Source of the DNA: Farysia itapuensis
Taxonomy: Eukaryota; Basidiomycota; Ustilaginomycetes; Ustilaginales; Ustilaginaceae
DNA: 64,000 nucleotides
Reading direction: 5' to 3'
Assembly (NCBI GenBank): GCA_023212645.1
Contig: JALBYC010000013.1
Span: forward strand, 248,001 to 312,000
The notes below the pieces were generated by a model. That model saw nothing but the letters and a program-made list of their open reading frames with translations, was not told the DNA's origin and did no database searches. Every line of letters begins with the position of its first letter. Within the stretch, counting starts at the first letter, position 1. This document shows positions 55,894 through 64,000 of this stretch, piece after piece. Made by a program: the position numbers and the translations under genes.

Positions 55894-58800
55894 ATGCCTC
55901 CCCCATCATCATCATCATCGCACCCGGGTGTAGTGCCGCCGCATATGGCGCCATCGCCAACGGTCGGTGCTTTTCCACCTTCGCCGCGAACTCCAACACA
56001 TCGTAGGGGTAGTGCCTTTTCAAGTTCAGCCGAGGCGGGGCCAAGTCGCTCGTCGCGGGCCAGGGAAGATGACGAGGCGCTGGACGAGATCCGCAGGTAC
56101 GAGAGCTTCTCCACTGTCGACTGGGTCGTCGATAGCACGCGCGAACGACACCGTCTTGCGCGAGAAAGACAGGCTGCATCAGCGCATTTCGTCACGTCCT
56201 CCCATGTGGGTAACGGTCGCGCGGCAGCAGACGCCGCCTGGGGAGGGCGGTTCGGGTTTGGCAGAGCTGGGATACCGCCAAGATGGTGGTCACGCGGTCC
56301 TTGGGGCAGAAGAGCCTGGCTTGTGTGGGGGATTGTCAAAACTGCCCTCAGCGCGTTTACCGACAGTGGCATCGTAGTACTCGTCGGCGTGCTCATCGGT
56401 CTCAACATGGGCATCATCAGCTTAGCCACAGAGTGGGCGTCTGACCTCAAGCAGGGCTACTGCAGTTCCGGCTGGTGGCTCAACCAAAAGTTTTGTTGCT
56501 GGGAAATGATGGACCAAGCCGGACCCGGCGGTGCTCCTCTGCCCGCACCCGCAAAGGCAGCCGCCCTCAACGCAACAATACGAGCTCTCTCACCTGCTTC
56601 CGCCTGGACATATGACTTGCTCAGCAGCGGTGCTGTAACAGCACTGGCAGCCCGTGCCGACCAGATCTCTCCCTCGACAGGCGACCTGAGCGAGACGTGT
56701 ACAGACTGGGTGCCTTGGTCTCACTGGACTTTACCGGCGTGGATACTGTACATGGGCTTTGCTGCGCTCTTTGCTTTCGTATGTGCACACCTGGTTCGCT
56801 CTTTTGCGCCCTACGCTGCAGGCAGTGGTATCTCGGAGATCAAGTGCATTCTCGCCGGCTTCGTTATCAATGGTTACCTAGGCTTCTGGACTTTGGCTGT
56901 CAAATCACTCACTTTGCCACTCGCCATTGCTTCCGGCCTCAGTATTGGTAAAGAGGGTCCTGCCGTTCATGTAGCCTGCTGTATCGGCAATGTGGTGGCC
57001 ACCTTCTTTCGCTCCTTCAACCGCAGTCAGGCCAAGATGCGTGAGCTGCTCACTGCATCCTCGGCGGCGGGAGTTGCCGTCGCTTTCGGCTCGCCCATCG
57101 GCGGCGTGCTGTTCTCACTCGAAGAAATGGCGTACAACTTCCCCGCTTCCACCATGTGGCGGTCCTTTATCTGCGCCTTGGCAGCCACCGTGACGCTGTC
57201 CTTCATGAACCCCTTCCGCACGGGAAAACTGGTGCTCTTCCAGGTCTCGTATGACCGTGATTGGCACTACTTCGAAATCCTCTTCTACATTGTGCTCGGC
57301 GTGTTTGGCGGGTTGTATGGCGCGTTTGTCATCAAGTACAATTTGCAGGTACAGTCGTTCCGACGCAACTACCTCGCCGCGCATGGGGTCAGCGAAGCCG
57401 TGGTCTTGGCGACACTGACGGCCTTTATAGGTTACGCCAACAAGTTCTTGCGCATCGACATGACCGAGTCGCTGGAAATCCTCTTCCGCGAATGCGAAGG
57501 TGGTGGTGACTACGACAACCTGTGTCAAAGCTGGGCGCAGTGGCGCATGGTCAACTCGCTCCTTTTAGCCACCGTACTTCGTACAGCACTCGTCATTATT
57601 TCGTATGGCTGCAAGGTACCCGCTGGTATCTTTGTCCCCTCTATGGCCATTGGCGCTACTTTTGGCCGTATGGTCGGAATCTTGGTCAAGGCTCTGTACA
57701 ATACCTTCCCGCATTGGTCGCTCTTTTCAGCGTGTCAGCCGGATGTGCCTTGCATTACGCCGGGCACGTATGCATTTCTGGGCGCCGCTGCTGCACTGGC
57801 AGGCGTCACGCGCATCACGGTCGCCGTGGTGGTCATTATGTTTGAGCTCACCGGAGCTTTGACCTACATCCTACCCACCATGATTGTCGTCGGCATCACC
57901 AAAGGCGTCGCAGACTGGTTCTCCGTCGGCGGAATTGCCGAACAGATGATCAAATTCTCAGGCTACCCGTTTCTGGACAAGGACGAGCATACGTTTGGAA
58001 TTCCTGTTGGGGACGCCATGCATGCCAATCCGGAAGTGCTGTTTGCGGAAGGGATGAAGCTGACGGAGCTCGAAGCTAAGCTGGCCGCAGGGCCGTACAA
58101 GGGTTTGCCTGTCGTGCAAAGCGCCGAGGATCGAACGCTGCTAGGCTACGCGGGAAAGACAGAGCTTCGGTATGCGATCAACAAAGCGCGCCGCGCGCGG
58201 TCACTTGCACCGGACACGCTGTGCTTGTTCAGCTCCATCACCGTGCTCAACAACAGCGCCGGGGCCGAGCAGCAGCAGTCGGACCTGATCAACATGCCGT
58301 CCTTGCCAACGACCGCTGCGGCAGACCAAGCCGAGCGTGCCGACTTACTGAATCGTCTCAGCGGCAACAACTCCACAGCCGGATTCGGCACCAATCGGAG
58401 CGACTCACGGCGCAGCGAGGCCCAATCGCTCATGGGCAAGCTGGACCACGACGAAGAGGACGAAGACGAGCTCGGGGGCAAGAGCGGTGGCAGTGATGAC
58501 CATGTTCTCGGCGAGGCCAGTGGCGGTGTAGACGGCGAGGGCGAAGACGGTGATGTTTTAGAGCTTGGCGGCTGGGTTGATCCTACGCCGCTTATTGTCC
58601 AACCGCAAATGGCGCTCGAGACGGTGATGGACCTATTCAAGAAACTGGGCCCACGGGTGATCCTGGTGGTGTCGTACGGCAAGTTGTCTGGGCTGGTGAC
58701 GGTCAAGGATGTGCTCAAGCGGATAGCTGCGCACGAGCGAGCGGAGGCCAATGCACGCACTGCCCTTCTGCCCACGACGACGGGAGGCGGTGCTTCCGAC

Positions 58801-59082
58801 CAGGCAGGGGGCGAGCTCGAGATGATTCTCAAAGAGGCGTATGACTGGCTGCAGGATCGATGGGCGCTCGTCTCGCCACATGTATCGGCGCTACAGCGAC
58901 AGTTTGGTCAAACGCGCTCCTTCCCCCGTCCTACCGCCAACAACAGCACGGAACGGTACTCTCACCTCCATTCAGACGACAACGCGCGAGACGTGATCTA
59001 CAGCCAAGACGATGACGAGGAACCAGGCCGACGCTCGCAGGACAAACCTCGAGACCAGTTCGTGCTGGGCGAGGAAGAATAG
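55894..59082 (+). CDS. CLC chloride transporter, Gef1-like
   Basis: 1062 residues from ATG 55894. After a 130-residue hydrophilic head lies the CLC membrane core: GSGISEIKC (from residue 310, as in yeast Gef1), SIGKEGPAVH with gating glutamate E354, SPIGGVLFSLEEMAY, and GIFVPSMAIGATFGR (GIFVP at 578-582). Two CBS domains form the C-terminal part, the first near 690-790 and the second ending SYGKLSGLVTVKDVLKRI, separated by a long acidic/Ser-rich insertion. Gating glutamate and length suggest an intracellular chloride/proton exchanger of Golgi or endosomes, where Gef1 supports copper loading and acidification. The N-terminal segment and the inter-CBS loop are longer than usual. Confidence 0.95.
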   Translation: MPPPSSSSSHPGVVPPHMAPSPTVGAFPPSPRTPTHRRGSAFSSSAEAGPSRSSRAREDDEALDEIRRYESFSTVDWVVDSTRERHRLARERQAASAHFVTSSHVGNGRAAADAAWGGRFGFGRAGIPPRWWSRGPWGRRAWLVWGIVKTALSAFTDSGIVVLVGVLIGLNMGIISLATEWASDLKQGYCSSGWWLNQKFCCWEMMDQAGPGGAPLPAPAKAAALNATIRALSPASAWTYDLLSSGAVTALAARADQISPSTGDLSETCTDWVPWSHWTLPAWILYMGFAALFAFVCAHLVRSFAPYAAGSGISEIKCILAGFVINGYLGFWTLAVKSLTLPLAIASGLSIGKEGPAVHVACCIGNVVATFFRSFNRSQAKMRELLTASSAAGVAVAFGSPIGGVLFSLEEMAYNFPASTMWRSFICALAATVTLSFMNPFRTGKLVLFQVSYDRDWHYFEILFYIVLGVFGGLYGAFVIKYNLQVQSFRRNYLAAHGVSEAVVLATLTAFIGYANKFLRIDMTESLEILFRECEGGGDYDNLCQSWAQWRMVNSLLLATVLRTALVIISYGCKVPAGIFVPSMAIGATFGRMVGILVKALYNTFPHWSLFSACQPDVPCITPGTYAFLGAAAALAGVTRITVAVVVIMFELTGALTYILPTMIVVGITKGVADWFSVGGIAEQMIKFSGYPFLDKDEHTFGIPVGDAMHANPEVLFAEGMKLTELEAKLAAGPYKGLPVVQSAEDRTLLGYAGKTELRYAINKARRARSLAPDTLCLFSSITVLNNSAGAEQQQSDLINMPSLPTTAAADQAERADLLNRLSGNNSTAGFGTNRSDSRRSEAQSLMGKLDHDEEDEDELGGKSGGSDDHVLGEASGGVDGEGEDGDVLELGGWVDPTPLIVQPQMALETVMDLFKKLGPRVILVVSYGKLSGLVTVKDVLKRIAAHERAEANARTALLPTTTGGGASDQAGGELEMILKEAYDWLQDRWALVSPHVSALQRQFGQTRSFPRPTANNSTERYSHLHSDDNARDVIYSQDDDEEPGRRSQDKPRDQFVLGEEE

Positions 59083-59083
59083 C

Positions 59084-59110
59084 ACATACACACGCACACA
59101 CACACACACA
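59084..59110. repeat. CA dinucleotide run
   Basis: Interrupted CA repeat immediately after the CLC stop codon, within the 86 bp separating it from the convergent p24 gene. Confidence 0.75.
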
Positions 59111-59168
59111 TGTCTGGGCAAAAAAAAGCAAAACGTGTAATGTAGATTGATAAAAAGGAGCGGCAGGG

Positions 59169-59899
59169 CTAGCGTAGTTTCTTGTCTTCGAAAAAGACCT
59201 GTGATGTGGCAAAGTGTCAGTTTTTGATTTGACGCTGCGGTGAGTGGGCATGTGGACGGTGGTGGGACTTACTCTGAGATGGCGGAGTTGCCAGACGCAT
59301 GCTCCGAGGAGGGTGATGAGTTGAAGCGAGGACCACCAGAGTGCGCGCGAGTTTGTCGATTCCGAGAGGTTGCGGAACTCTGCCTCGCGTTCGCGCTGGT
59401 ACTGCTGCTCTCTGCGGATATCTCTAAGTTGCGCATTCAGGTCGCGCACGCGCTGCGCTAGGTCATTCACGTGGCTCTTGTCGCGGTGCGAGTTGTCCGG
59501 CTTGGCGTCTCCGATGACGATATCGAGGTGCATGCGGATCTGCTGGGGTGCCCGACCGTCAAAGAGAGCCTGCATGCAGATCCGATGGTCACCTGGCTCG
59601 TGGGATGTGAATGCAAATTTGCCCTCGGGCGGCCCACGAGACGAGGTGACAATGTGATCTTCGCGCACCTCGCGCACGGTAATGTGAATAGCCATATCGT
59701 CCTTGACGACAAAGCGTTGCATGGCGGTATCCCATTCTTCCGTCATGTAGTGACCAACGACCACTGTATCGTTTGGCAGCTCTTCCAGAAAGCATTTCTG
59801 AACGTTGGGGTCAAGGTAGAAGTAGAGACCGAGCGTCGAGCGTGCCAGTGCGAGAACGGCGAACAGCAGCCATATTGGCAGCGAGCGACCTGCCAGCAT
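59169..59899 (-). CDS. p24 family cargo receptor (EMP24/GOLD)
   Basis: Two exons on the minus strand, 59899-59273 and 59198-59169, 218 residues. A signal peptide (LPIWLLFAVLALARSTLG) is followed by a GOLD domain starting LYFYLDPNVQKCFLEELP, with the second conserved cysteine in HRICMQA. A coiled coil (NDLAQRVRDLNAQLRDIRREQQ) and one membrane span (WWSSLQLITLLGACVWQL) follow. The 74-bp intron (GTAAGT, CTGACAC branch, CACAG) leads to a 30-bp last exon encoding VFFEDKKLR, which supplies the FF and dilysine signals for COPII and COPI binding. Without splicing the protein would have an unrelated 113-residue tail. p24 proteins cycle between ER and Golgi and help export GPI-anchored cargo. It belongs to the delta/Erv25-Emp24 group broadly; I do not assign a subclass. 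Confidence 0.93.
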
Positions 59900-60728
59900 T
59901 GTACGACGAGGAAGAAGGAGTCGACGTGTGCATTGCAGTGCGCGTAGTCACGAGTGCGTCGATGAGCTGTCAGATTTACCGCTCGGTCACGTGATCGAGC
60001 CTGTTCGGTCAGCACGGATCGTCGATCCTTTTCGACATCAGATTTTCTCGGTTCTTCTTCGATTGGGTTTGTGATAAGAATTGGGGCAAGAAAAATGTCA
60101 CCGTAAATCGGCGCGGAAAATAGGAGGAATATATGCGCGCGGTCCGCCTTGCCACGGCCCAGCCTTTTCTCTGTTCATGTCGCGTGGTGCAAACGCCAAC
60201 GTGCAGCATGACCAGTTCGAGAAAAGAACGGGCGAACGCATGGCCGGTTCTGGCAATGCCGAATGGGGACCGATTAGGTGACGAGGCACACGACCATGGA
60301 TGCCGCGGGGTGAGACAGGGACGACACGCGGTCAACCGATGCTTCGCATGCGAGGTGCGCAGCGCCGCAGACAAAGGGGGCGTGCAACACACAATCGGGG
60401 TCCAACGTCCACAGGGCCCAAAGAGGCGAAATGAGCGAGAGAATCGGATCGGATTTTCAACCTCAGACGAAACTTTTTTCGCGTGTTGAACCCCTGTCAG
60501 TGTACTTTTGTAAGCTGTAAGCGGTAGGCAGTGCCGAGAAATGGCTTAGCGAAAATGCGATCATCGGCTACATTTCATTACAACCAGCGAATGAGTGAGA
60601 AATGCGAATAATGCGCCAAACCATCATCAATCTTCGTCATTCACAGTGTCAGTGTCCGTACTCGATCGCACCAACGCAACTCTAACCCTGGCCCCACCTT
60701 TCCGCCTCTCCTTCATGACACCAACAAG
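59900..60728. other. Long divergent intergenic region, p24 gene / membrane protein gene
   Basis: 829 bp, the longest gap in the window. Seen: an E-box TCACGTGA at 59987-59994, about 90 bp before the p24 ATG; a TATA-like ATATAT near 60128; TTTCGCGT (reverse of ACGCGAAA) at 60477-60484; and ACTCTAACC about 45 bp before the ATG at 60729. Short frames at 60009-60392 (minus) and 60133-60489 (plus) show no domain, no splice pattern and no coding bias, so I do not call a gene. An unannotated non-coding RNA is possible but unsupported. Confidence 0.4.
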
Positions 60729-61922
60729 ATGCGAGCCTTCTTGATACCCTTGCTCGCCCTAGCGTCGTCCACAGTCATGGCGGCGCCCATGCAGATACGA
60801 GCCATCATGAAGGGCGACGAATACGTACCCCTGGGCAACACCACTGTGCCTCTTACACCCCTCTTGCTCATCTTTGCTGCGCTCGCAGTGTCCTTGGCGA
60901 GTCTGTTGCTCATCCTGCTTCGTCTCTTTGTTCCCTCGTGCATGTCGAGAAGCTCGCGAATCATTCTCAAAGAGCGGGAGCAGGCCAAGCAAGACCTTCG
61001 TCTACGTGGCGGCTCTCTTCCCCAATCTTCCAGCAGCAGCCCCATGCTACGGACCGCAAGGCACCTCACCAACAAGCCACCCCGCAGAGTAGGATCCGAG
61101 TCACCCGCAAGCACTCCAGACGAAATCACATCTCTCACAGAAAAACGTCCAGGCCATGGCTATCGGGGCACGTCTTTCTCCCTCGCAGATGCCCGCAAGT
61201 ACAGCGACAAGTCGCATCGATCCAGTCTCAGTGCACTGGGACTGCCATTACTGGGATCCAACGACTCAAGTAGTGGCTCCTCCTCCGTTCACCTCGGTGC
61301 TACTGGCATGTCGGAACGTGCACGCCAACCTATCTCGGCACGCAACGATCTCATCGGGAGAGCCTACTCTACCCGCAACAACCCGACTAACTATGCTCCG
61401 CCTCTTCACCGCAACAGCTCTGTAGGAAAGGGCGCAGATCTGCAGCGCACACGCAGCGGAAACCGCGAGTCTCGGATCCCCCTCAAACCACAATCCATGG
61501 ACCCTGCCTATTCTCAACACGCATACCGTTCCGATGCCTTCCACCCACTTCACCAAGCACGCAGAGACTCTACCCTGTCTATCTACGAAGTTCCTAGCAG
61601 TGCCGAACACAGCAGCACGCATGACAGTGGCAGCGGTAGCCCGAGCGTGGCCACTAGCCGCATAGGCTCCTTTAGCATGGCCACCGCAAACCCTCTTCAG
61701 CATTCGCAACATTCACCATGGGCCTCACCTCCGGCCCCCATCCACCCAACTCCTTCCTACTCTCCCACTAATCCAGTGGCAACCAACCCATACGACGACT
61801 CGGACGAGATCGCATCCACCAGCGATTTCGTTGCGCCTCGCATCATCAACTCTGGCTCTCCCACTGCTTCCACCGCCCTCTTGGTCCCATCTAGGCTCTC
61901 GTCTTTCACCCAAAAGCACTGA
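60729..61922 (+). CDS. Single-pass membrane protein with long Ser-rich tail (hypothetical)
   Basis: 397 residues from ATG 60729. Residues 1-18 are a signal peptide (RAFLIPLLALASSTVMA). A short exposed segment contains one N-glycosylation site (NTT at about 37-39), and a strong membrane span follows at about 43-68 (PLLLIFAALAVSLASLLLILLRLFV). The remaining ~325 residues are basic, Ser/Pro/His-rich and without recognisable domain, presumably on the cytosolic side. The layout (cleaved signal, tiny outside part, one span, long disordered tail) recalls fungal cell-surface sensors or scaffold proteins, but the family is not recognised. Confidence 0.65.
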   Translation: MRAFLIPLLALASSTVMAAPMQIRAIMKGDEYVPLGNTTVPLTPLLLIFAALAVSLASLLLILLRLFVPSCMSRSSRIILKEREQAKQDLRLRGGSLPQSSSSSPMLRTARHLTNKPPRRVGSESPASTPDEITSLTEKRPGHGYRGTSFSLADARKYSDKSHRSSLSALGLPLLGSNDSSSGSSSVHLGATGMSERARQPISARNDLIGRAYSTRNNPTNYAPPLHRNSSVGKGADLQRTRSGNRESRIPLKPQSMDPAYSQHAYRSDAFHPLHQARRDSTLSIYEVPSSAEHSSTHDSGSGSPSVATSRIGSFSMATANPLQHSQHSPWASPPAPIHPTPSYSPTNPVATNPYDDSDEIASTSDFVAPRIINSGSPTASTALLVPSRLSSFTQKH

Positions 61923-62025
61923 CCCTCACTTCTTTATCTGCATCATTGTCTCGCGCACACACACACACTTTCTCTCACACTGACTTTTGCATCCCCCTCC
62001 TAGCATAACACGAACAATTGCTCTT

Positions 62026-63009
62026 CTATATTGCCCTTTGATGCGCAGTGGCCAGATCGCGTATTTGAGCCGTAATTTGCTGAAAGATGGGGAATGTGAG
62101 GGAATCTTTGTATCGCTGCACGGTGGTACGTGAGAGGATGGTGCCGACGGGTGCGGCGGAAAGTTCTGCTGGTGTCGGCACACTTGCCGGTAGGGGGGAG
62201 TGGATATCGAGTGCTGCTGTTGTTTCGACGAGTTGCTGGGTCGCTTGCTCTTTTGCATCGTCCAGAACGCGGACTAGGCCTGGGTCGATGGGGATTCGGC
62301 CCAGAAAGTGGATGGACTCGCGCTTGGCTAGTGCTTCGCCACCGCCTTTGCCCCATACGTTGGTGCAGTCGTTGCAGTGTGGACAGATGTAGCCAGACAT
62401 GTTTTCAATGAGTCCCAGCAGGGGCAGACTTGTTTTGCGACAGAAGTCGAGACTGCGTAGATTGTCGGCGAGACTGACGGCCTGCGGTGTGGTGACCATG
62501 ACAGCGGAAGGGTTGAAGGTGCGCAGGTATTCGAGCGCGGAAATGTGCTCGTCTGACGTGCCGGGTGGTGTGTCGATGATCAGGTAGTCGAGCGCACCCC
62601 AGCGTACGTCGGCGAGAAACTGTCGAATCATGGCGTTCTTCTTGGGTCCACGCCACACGACCGAATCGTTGCGCGAGCGCAGTAGAAAGCCGACACTCAT
62701 GACTGCCAACGACTGGGAAGCATCAGTGTACACCGGCACCCATCCGTCCGTCGACTGCTTCACCGTCTGTCCATCCAAGCCCAACATGCGCGGTATTGAC
62801 GGGCCGGTAAGGTCGATATCCAGAATGCCCACTTTGGCACCATCCTGCGCAAGTGAGAGCGCCAGCTGAGCAGCCACCGAAGACTTACCCACCCCTCCCT
62901 TGCCAGACAATACCAGAATGACGTTCTTCACCTGTGACAGGCGTCGAACAATCTTGGGATCGGCGCCCAAATGCGACGCCGACGGAGACACGCCCGTACT
63001 TCCGTTCAT
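62026..63009 (-). CDS. CFD1: Cytosolic Fe-S scaffold ATPase Cfd1 (NUBP2)
   Basis: 327 residues from ATG 63009. The deviant Walker A of the Mrp/Nbp35 family is GKGGVGKSS (36-44) in [20 protein letters not shown]. Further marks are [48 protein letters not shown] and the cluster-binding CPHC (C209, C212) in [15 protein letters not shown]. It lacks the N-terminal four-cysteine ferredoxin-like motif of Nbp35, which identifies it as Cfd1. Cfd1 and Nbp35 form the scaffold that assembles Fe-S clusters for cytosolic and nuclear proteins, upstream of the MMS19 targeting complex. Its divergent neighbour is the phenolic acid decarboxylase, with 291 bp between starts. Confidence 0.95.
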   Translation of the reverse strand: MNGSTGVSPSASHLGADPKIVRRLSQVKNVILVLSGKGGVGKSSVAAQLALSLAQDGAKVGILDIDLTGPSIPRMLGLDGQTVKQSTDGWVPVYTDASQSLAVMSVGFLLRSRNDSVVWRGPKKNAMIRQFLADVRWGALDYLIIDTPPGTSDEHISALEYLRTFNPSAVMVTTPQAVSLADNLRSLDFCRKTSLPLLGLIENMSGYICPHCNDCTNVWGKGGGEALAKRESIHFLGRIPIDPGLVRVLDDAKEQATQQLVETTAALDIHSPLPASVPTPAELSAAPVGTILSRTTVQRYKDSLTFPIFQQITAQIRDLATAHQRAI

Positions 63010-63300
63010 ACCCTCAGTGGTCGTGTTCGGATTTAATCCAATCGGTATTCACTGCGTCCAAAATATTCTGAGATGGAGCTCTTCCCGGTCTTCCCCCCGA
63101 CTTCCGGACCGCGGAAGAACTCTTTCGCCTCCACCCGGGCGAAAAAGAGAAACAGCAGCGATATGACGCTATGACGGCCGACACAGGAAACACGTGGCTC
63201 CTTAAGGTTTCCATGACATGACGTTGATCCGACGGCCCTCCAGAGACATATATACCCTGCAAGACGTAGCAGTCGCTCAATCACACTGCATTTCTACACA
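63010..63300. promoter_or_regulatory. Divergent promoter, CFD1 / phenolic acid decarboxylase
   Basis: 291 bp. A TATATA box at 63249-63254 stands 47 bp before the decarboxylase ATG, implying a very short leader and TATA-driven, inducible-type expression. Nothing comparable is seen on the CFD1 side. None of the recurrent TGTTAGACT or TCGCGTRAAG elements is present. Confidence 0.55.
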
Positions 63301-63828
63301 ATGATTTGGCCGCAAGGAGACAAGAAGACGGAAAGCGCCTTTGAGAACGATATCAAGGACGTGCATCTGCTGTACGACTACGATGCGCAGAACCCCGACA
63401 CGGGAGCGGCTGAAAAGTGGCGCTATGAGATGTGGTTCCACTCGGCGGACCGCATCGTATACGCCATCTGGGGCGGACCGATGGCTGGACGTAAGAACTA
63501 CCAAAAGGCCGACTACCAATGTATCCGACCAGGCGAGCTATGGCAGTGCTCCTGGTTGGAAGAAACCGGGACCATCTGCTCCCTCGTCTACGACATCAAG
63601 CTGAACCGCATCACCACCATGCTCAACTTTAGCAAAGGTCACTGGGAGGAGGCCGAACAGGCCCACGGCGACAAGCGCAACCCAGAGGATTTCCAGCGCT
63701 GGCGCAATCTGGCCAAGATTGGCTCCACCACCGATCGACACATCCTCAACGAGCAGGCCAACATCGTCGAGTCCTTCAAAGGCGCCGGCCAGCTACAAGA
63801 CATTGACACTAGCGCCCCCACACTCTAG
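63301..63828 (+). CDS. Phenolic acid decarboxylase (PadC family)
   Basis: 175 residues from ATG 63301, about the size of bacterial PadC (161-175). Residues that are catalytic in the bacterial enzymes are present: the tyrosine pair Y25/Y27 in LLYDYD, R64 in MAGRKNYQ and E87 in CSWLEETGT. The beta-barrel pattern W.YE...H....Y.I..G..AGR is conserved, as is FSKGHWEEAEQAHGDK in place of the bacterial FPKW.HEHPE region. The enzyme decarboxylates hydroxycinnamic acids (ferulic, p-coumaric) to vinyl phenols without cofactor, which detoxifies plant phenolics. No signal peptide, so it is cytosolic. No intron. The family is mainly bacterial with scattered fungal members, so old transfer is possible, but base use here does not differ visibly from its neighbours. 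Confidence 0.88.
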   Translation: MIWPQGDKKTESAFENDIKDVHLLYDYDAQNPDTGAAEKWRYEMWFHSADRIVYAIWGGPMAGRKNYQKADYQCIRPGELWQCSWLEETGTICSLVYDIKLNRITTMLNFSKGHWEEAEQAHGDKRNPEDFQRWRNLAKIGSTTDRHILNEQANIVESFKGAGQLQDIDTSAPTL

Positions 63829-63894
63829 AAGATCGCACTGAGGAAATTCACCAGACCCGATAATGGCAGGAAAGAAAATGTTTGTGGGCTTGCT

Positions 63895-63999
63895 CTATGC
63901 TGAAAAGGGTGCGAGTCGCGCTGATGGCTTCTCGCTCTGCGTGCGCAGATCGTATTCTCCGTGCTGCGTAATGTAGCGCACCCAGGGTAGCGCCTGGTA
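63895..63999 (-). CDS. C-terminal end of an unidentified gene (5' part outside window)
   Basis: A minus-strand frame enters from the window edge and stops at TAG (63895-63897), giving 34 residues with the core LPWVRYITQHGEYDLRT. The mix of aromatic and charged residues looks like real coding sequence, and the position fits a gene converging on the decarboxylase (66 bp between stops). I cannot identify the family from this piece. Confidence 0.45.
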   Translation of the reverse strand, partial: YQALPWVRYITQHGEYDLRTQSEKPSARLAPFSA

Positions 64000-64000
64000 T

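Noticed and set aside
60133..60489. 118-codon plus-strand frame in the long gap before 60729
   Set aside because: Starts in weak context, has no recognisable domain or targeting signal, and a minus-strand frame of similar length overlaps it; not distinguishable from chance.

Overview
This window reads as a nuclear chromosome segment of a basidiomycete fungus, most likely a smut-type (Ustilaginomycotina) species. The genes are dense, intron-poor and eukaryotic. The few introns I can place have GT-AG ends, mostly with a CTGAC or CTAAT branch site. The gene set is the fungal core: Mis6/CENP-I, LCB1, PAB1, MDV1, CDC6, CHK1, KES1-type OSBP, CFD1 and cytosolic ribosomal proteins. The order assignment is an inference from gene style, not from a database search. 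I see no transposon, rRNA, tRNA or CRISPR array.

Layout. 1-6 kb: the 3' end of MMS19, a large repeat-rich protein with an AT-hook-like motif, and a small mitochondrial membrane protein. 6-12 kb: molybdenum cofactor sulfurase and an S49 (SppA-type) peptidase. 12-18 kb: CENP-I/Mis6 and a fusion of a HAD pyrimidine-nucleotidase-like domain with an F-box/WD40 protein. 18-23 kb: an NAD(P)-binding protein, a secreted pectin methylesterase and LCB1. 23-28 kb: a Zn2Cys6 transcription factor and a METTL7-like methyltransferase. 28-35.5 kb: valyl-tRNA synthetase, eS8, uL14 and an F-box-like protein. 35.5-46.4 kb: MDV1, CDC6, PNO1, PAB1 and mitochondrial GrpE. 46.4-55.8 kb: a PNS1/CTL transporter, CSN7, CHK1, an oxysterol-binding protein and a PPIL4-type cyclophilin. 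55.9-64 kb: a Gef1-like CLC, a p24 cargo receptor, a single-pass membrane protein, CFD1, a phenolic acid decarboxylase and the last codons of an unidentified gene.

Together the genes serve general housekeeping: Fe-S and Moco enzymes, translation, mitochondrial upkeep, lipid metabolism and cell-cycle control. They do not form one cluster. The secreted pectinesterase and the phenolic acid decarboxylase are the two genes that point to life on plant material.

The best candidates for something new are: (i) an exact 9-mer, TGTTAGACT, found five times, always in intergenic DNA and mostly in divergent promoters; (ii) a second element, TCGCGTRAAG, that accompanies it in the promoters of the three cell-cycle genes CENP-I, CDC6 and CHK1; (iii) the HAD + F-box + WD40 fusion gene; (iv) two introns (CDC6, uL14) that are stop-free and multiples of three, so retention would give longer in-frame proteins. 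Several track-length open frames begin at TTG or GTG; I moved those starts to the first good ATG and say so.
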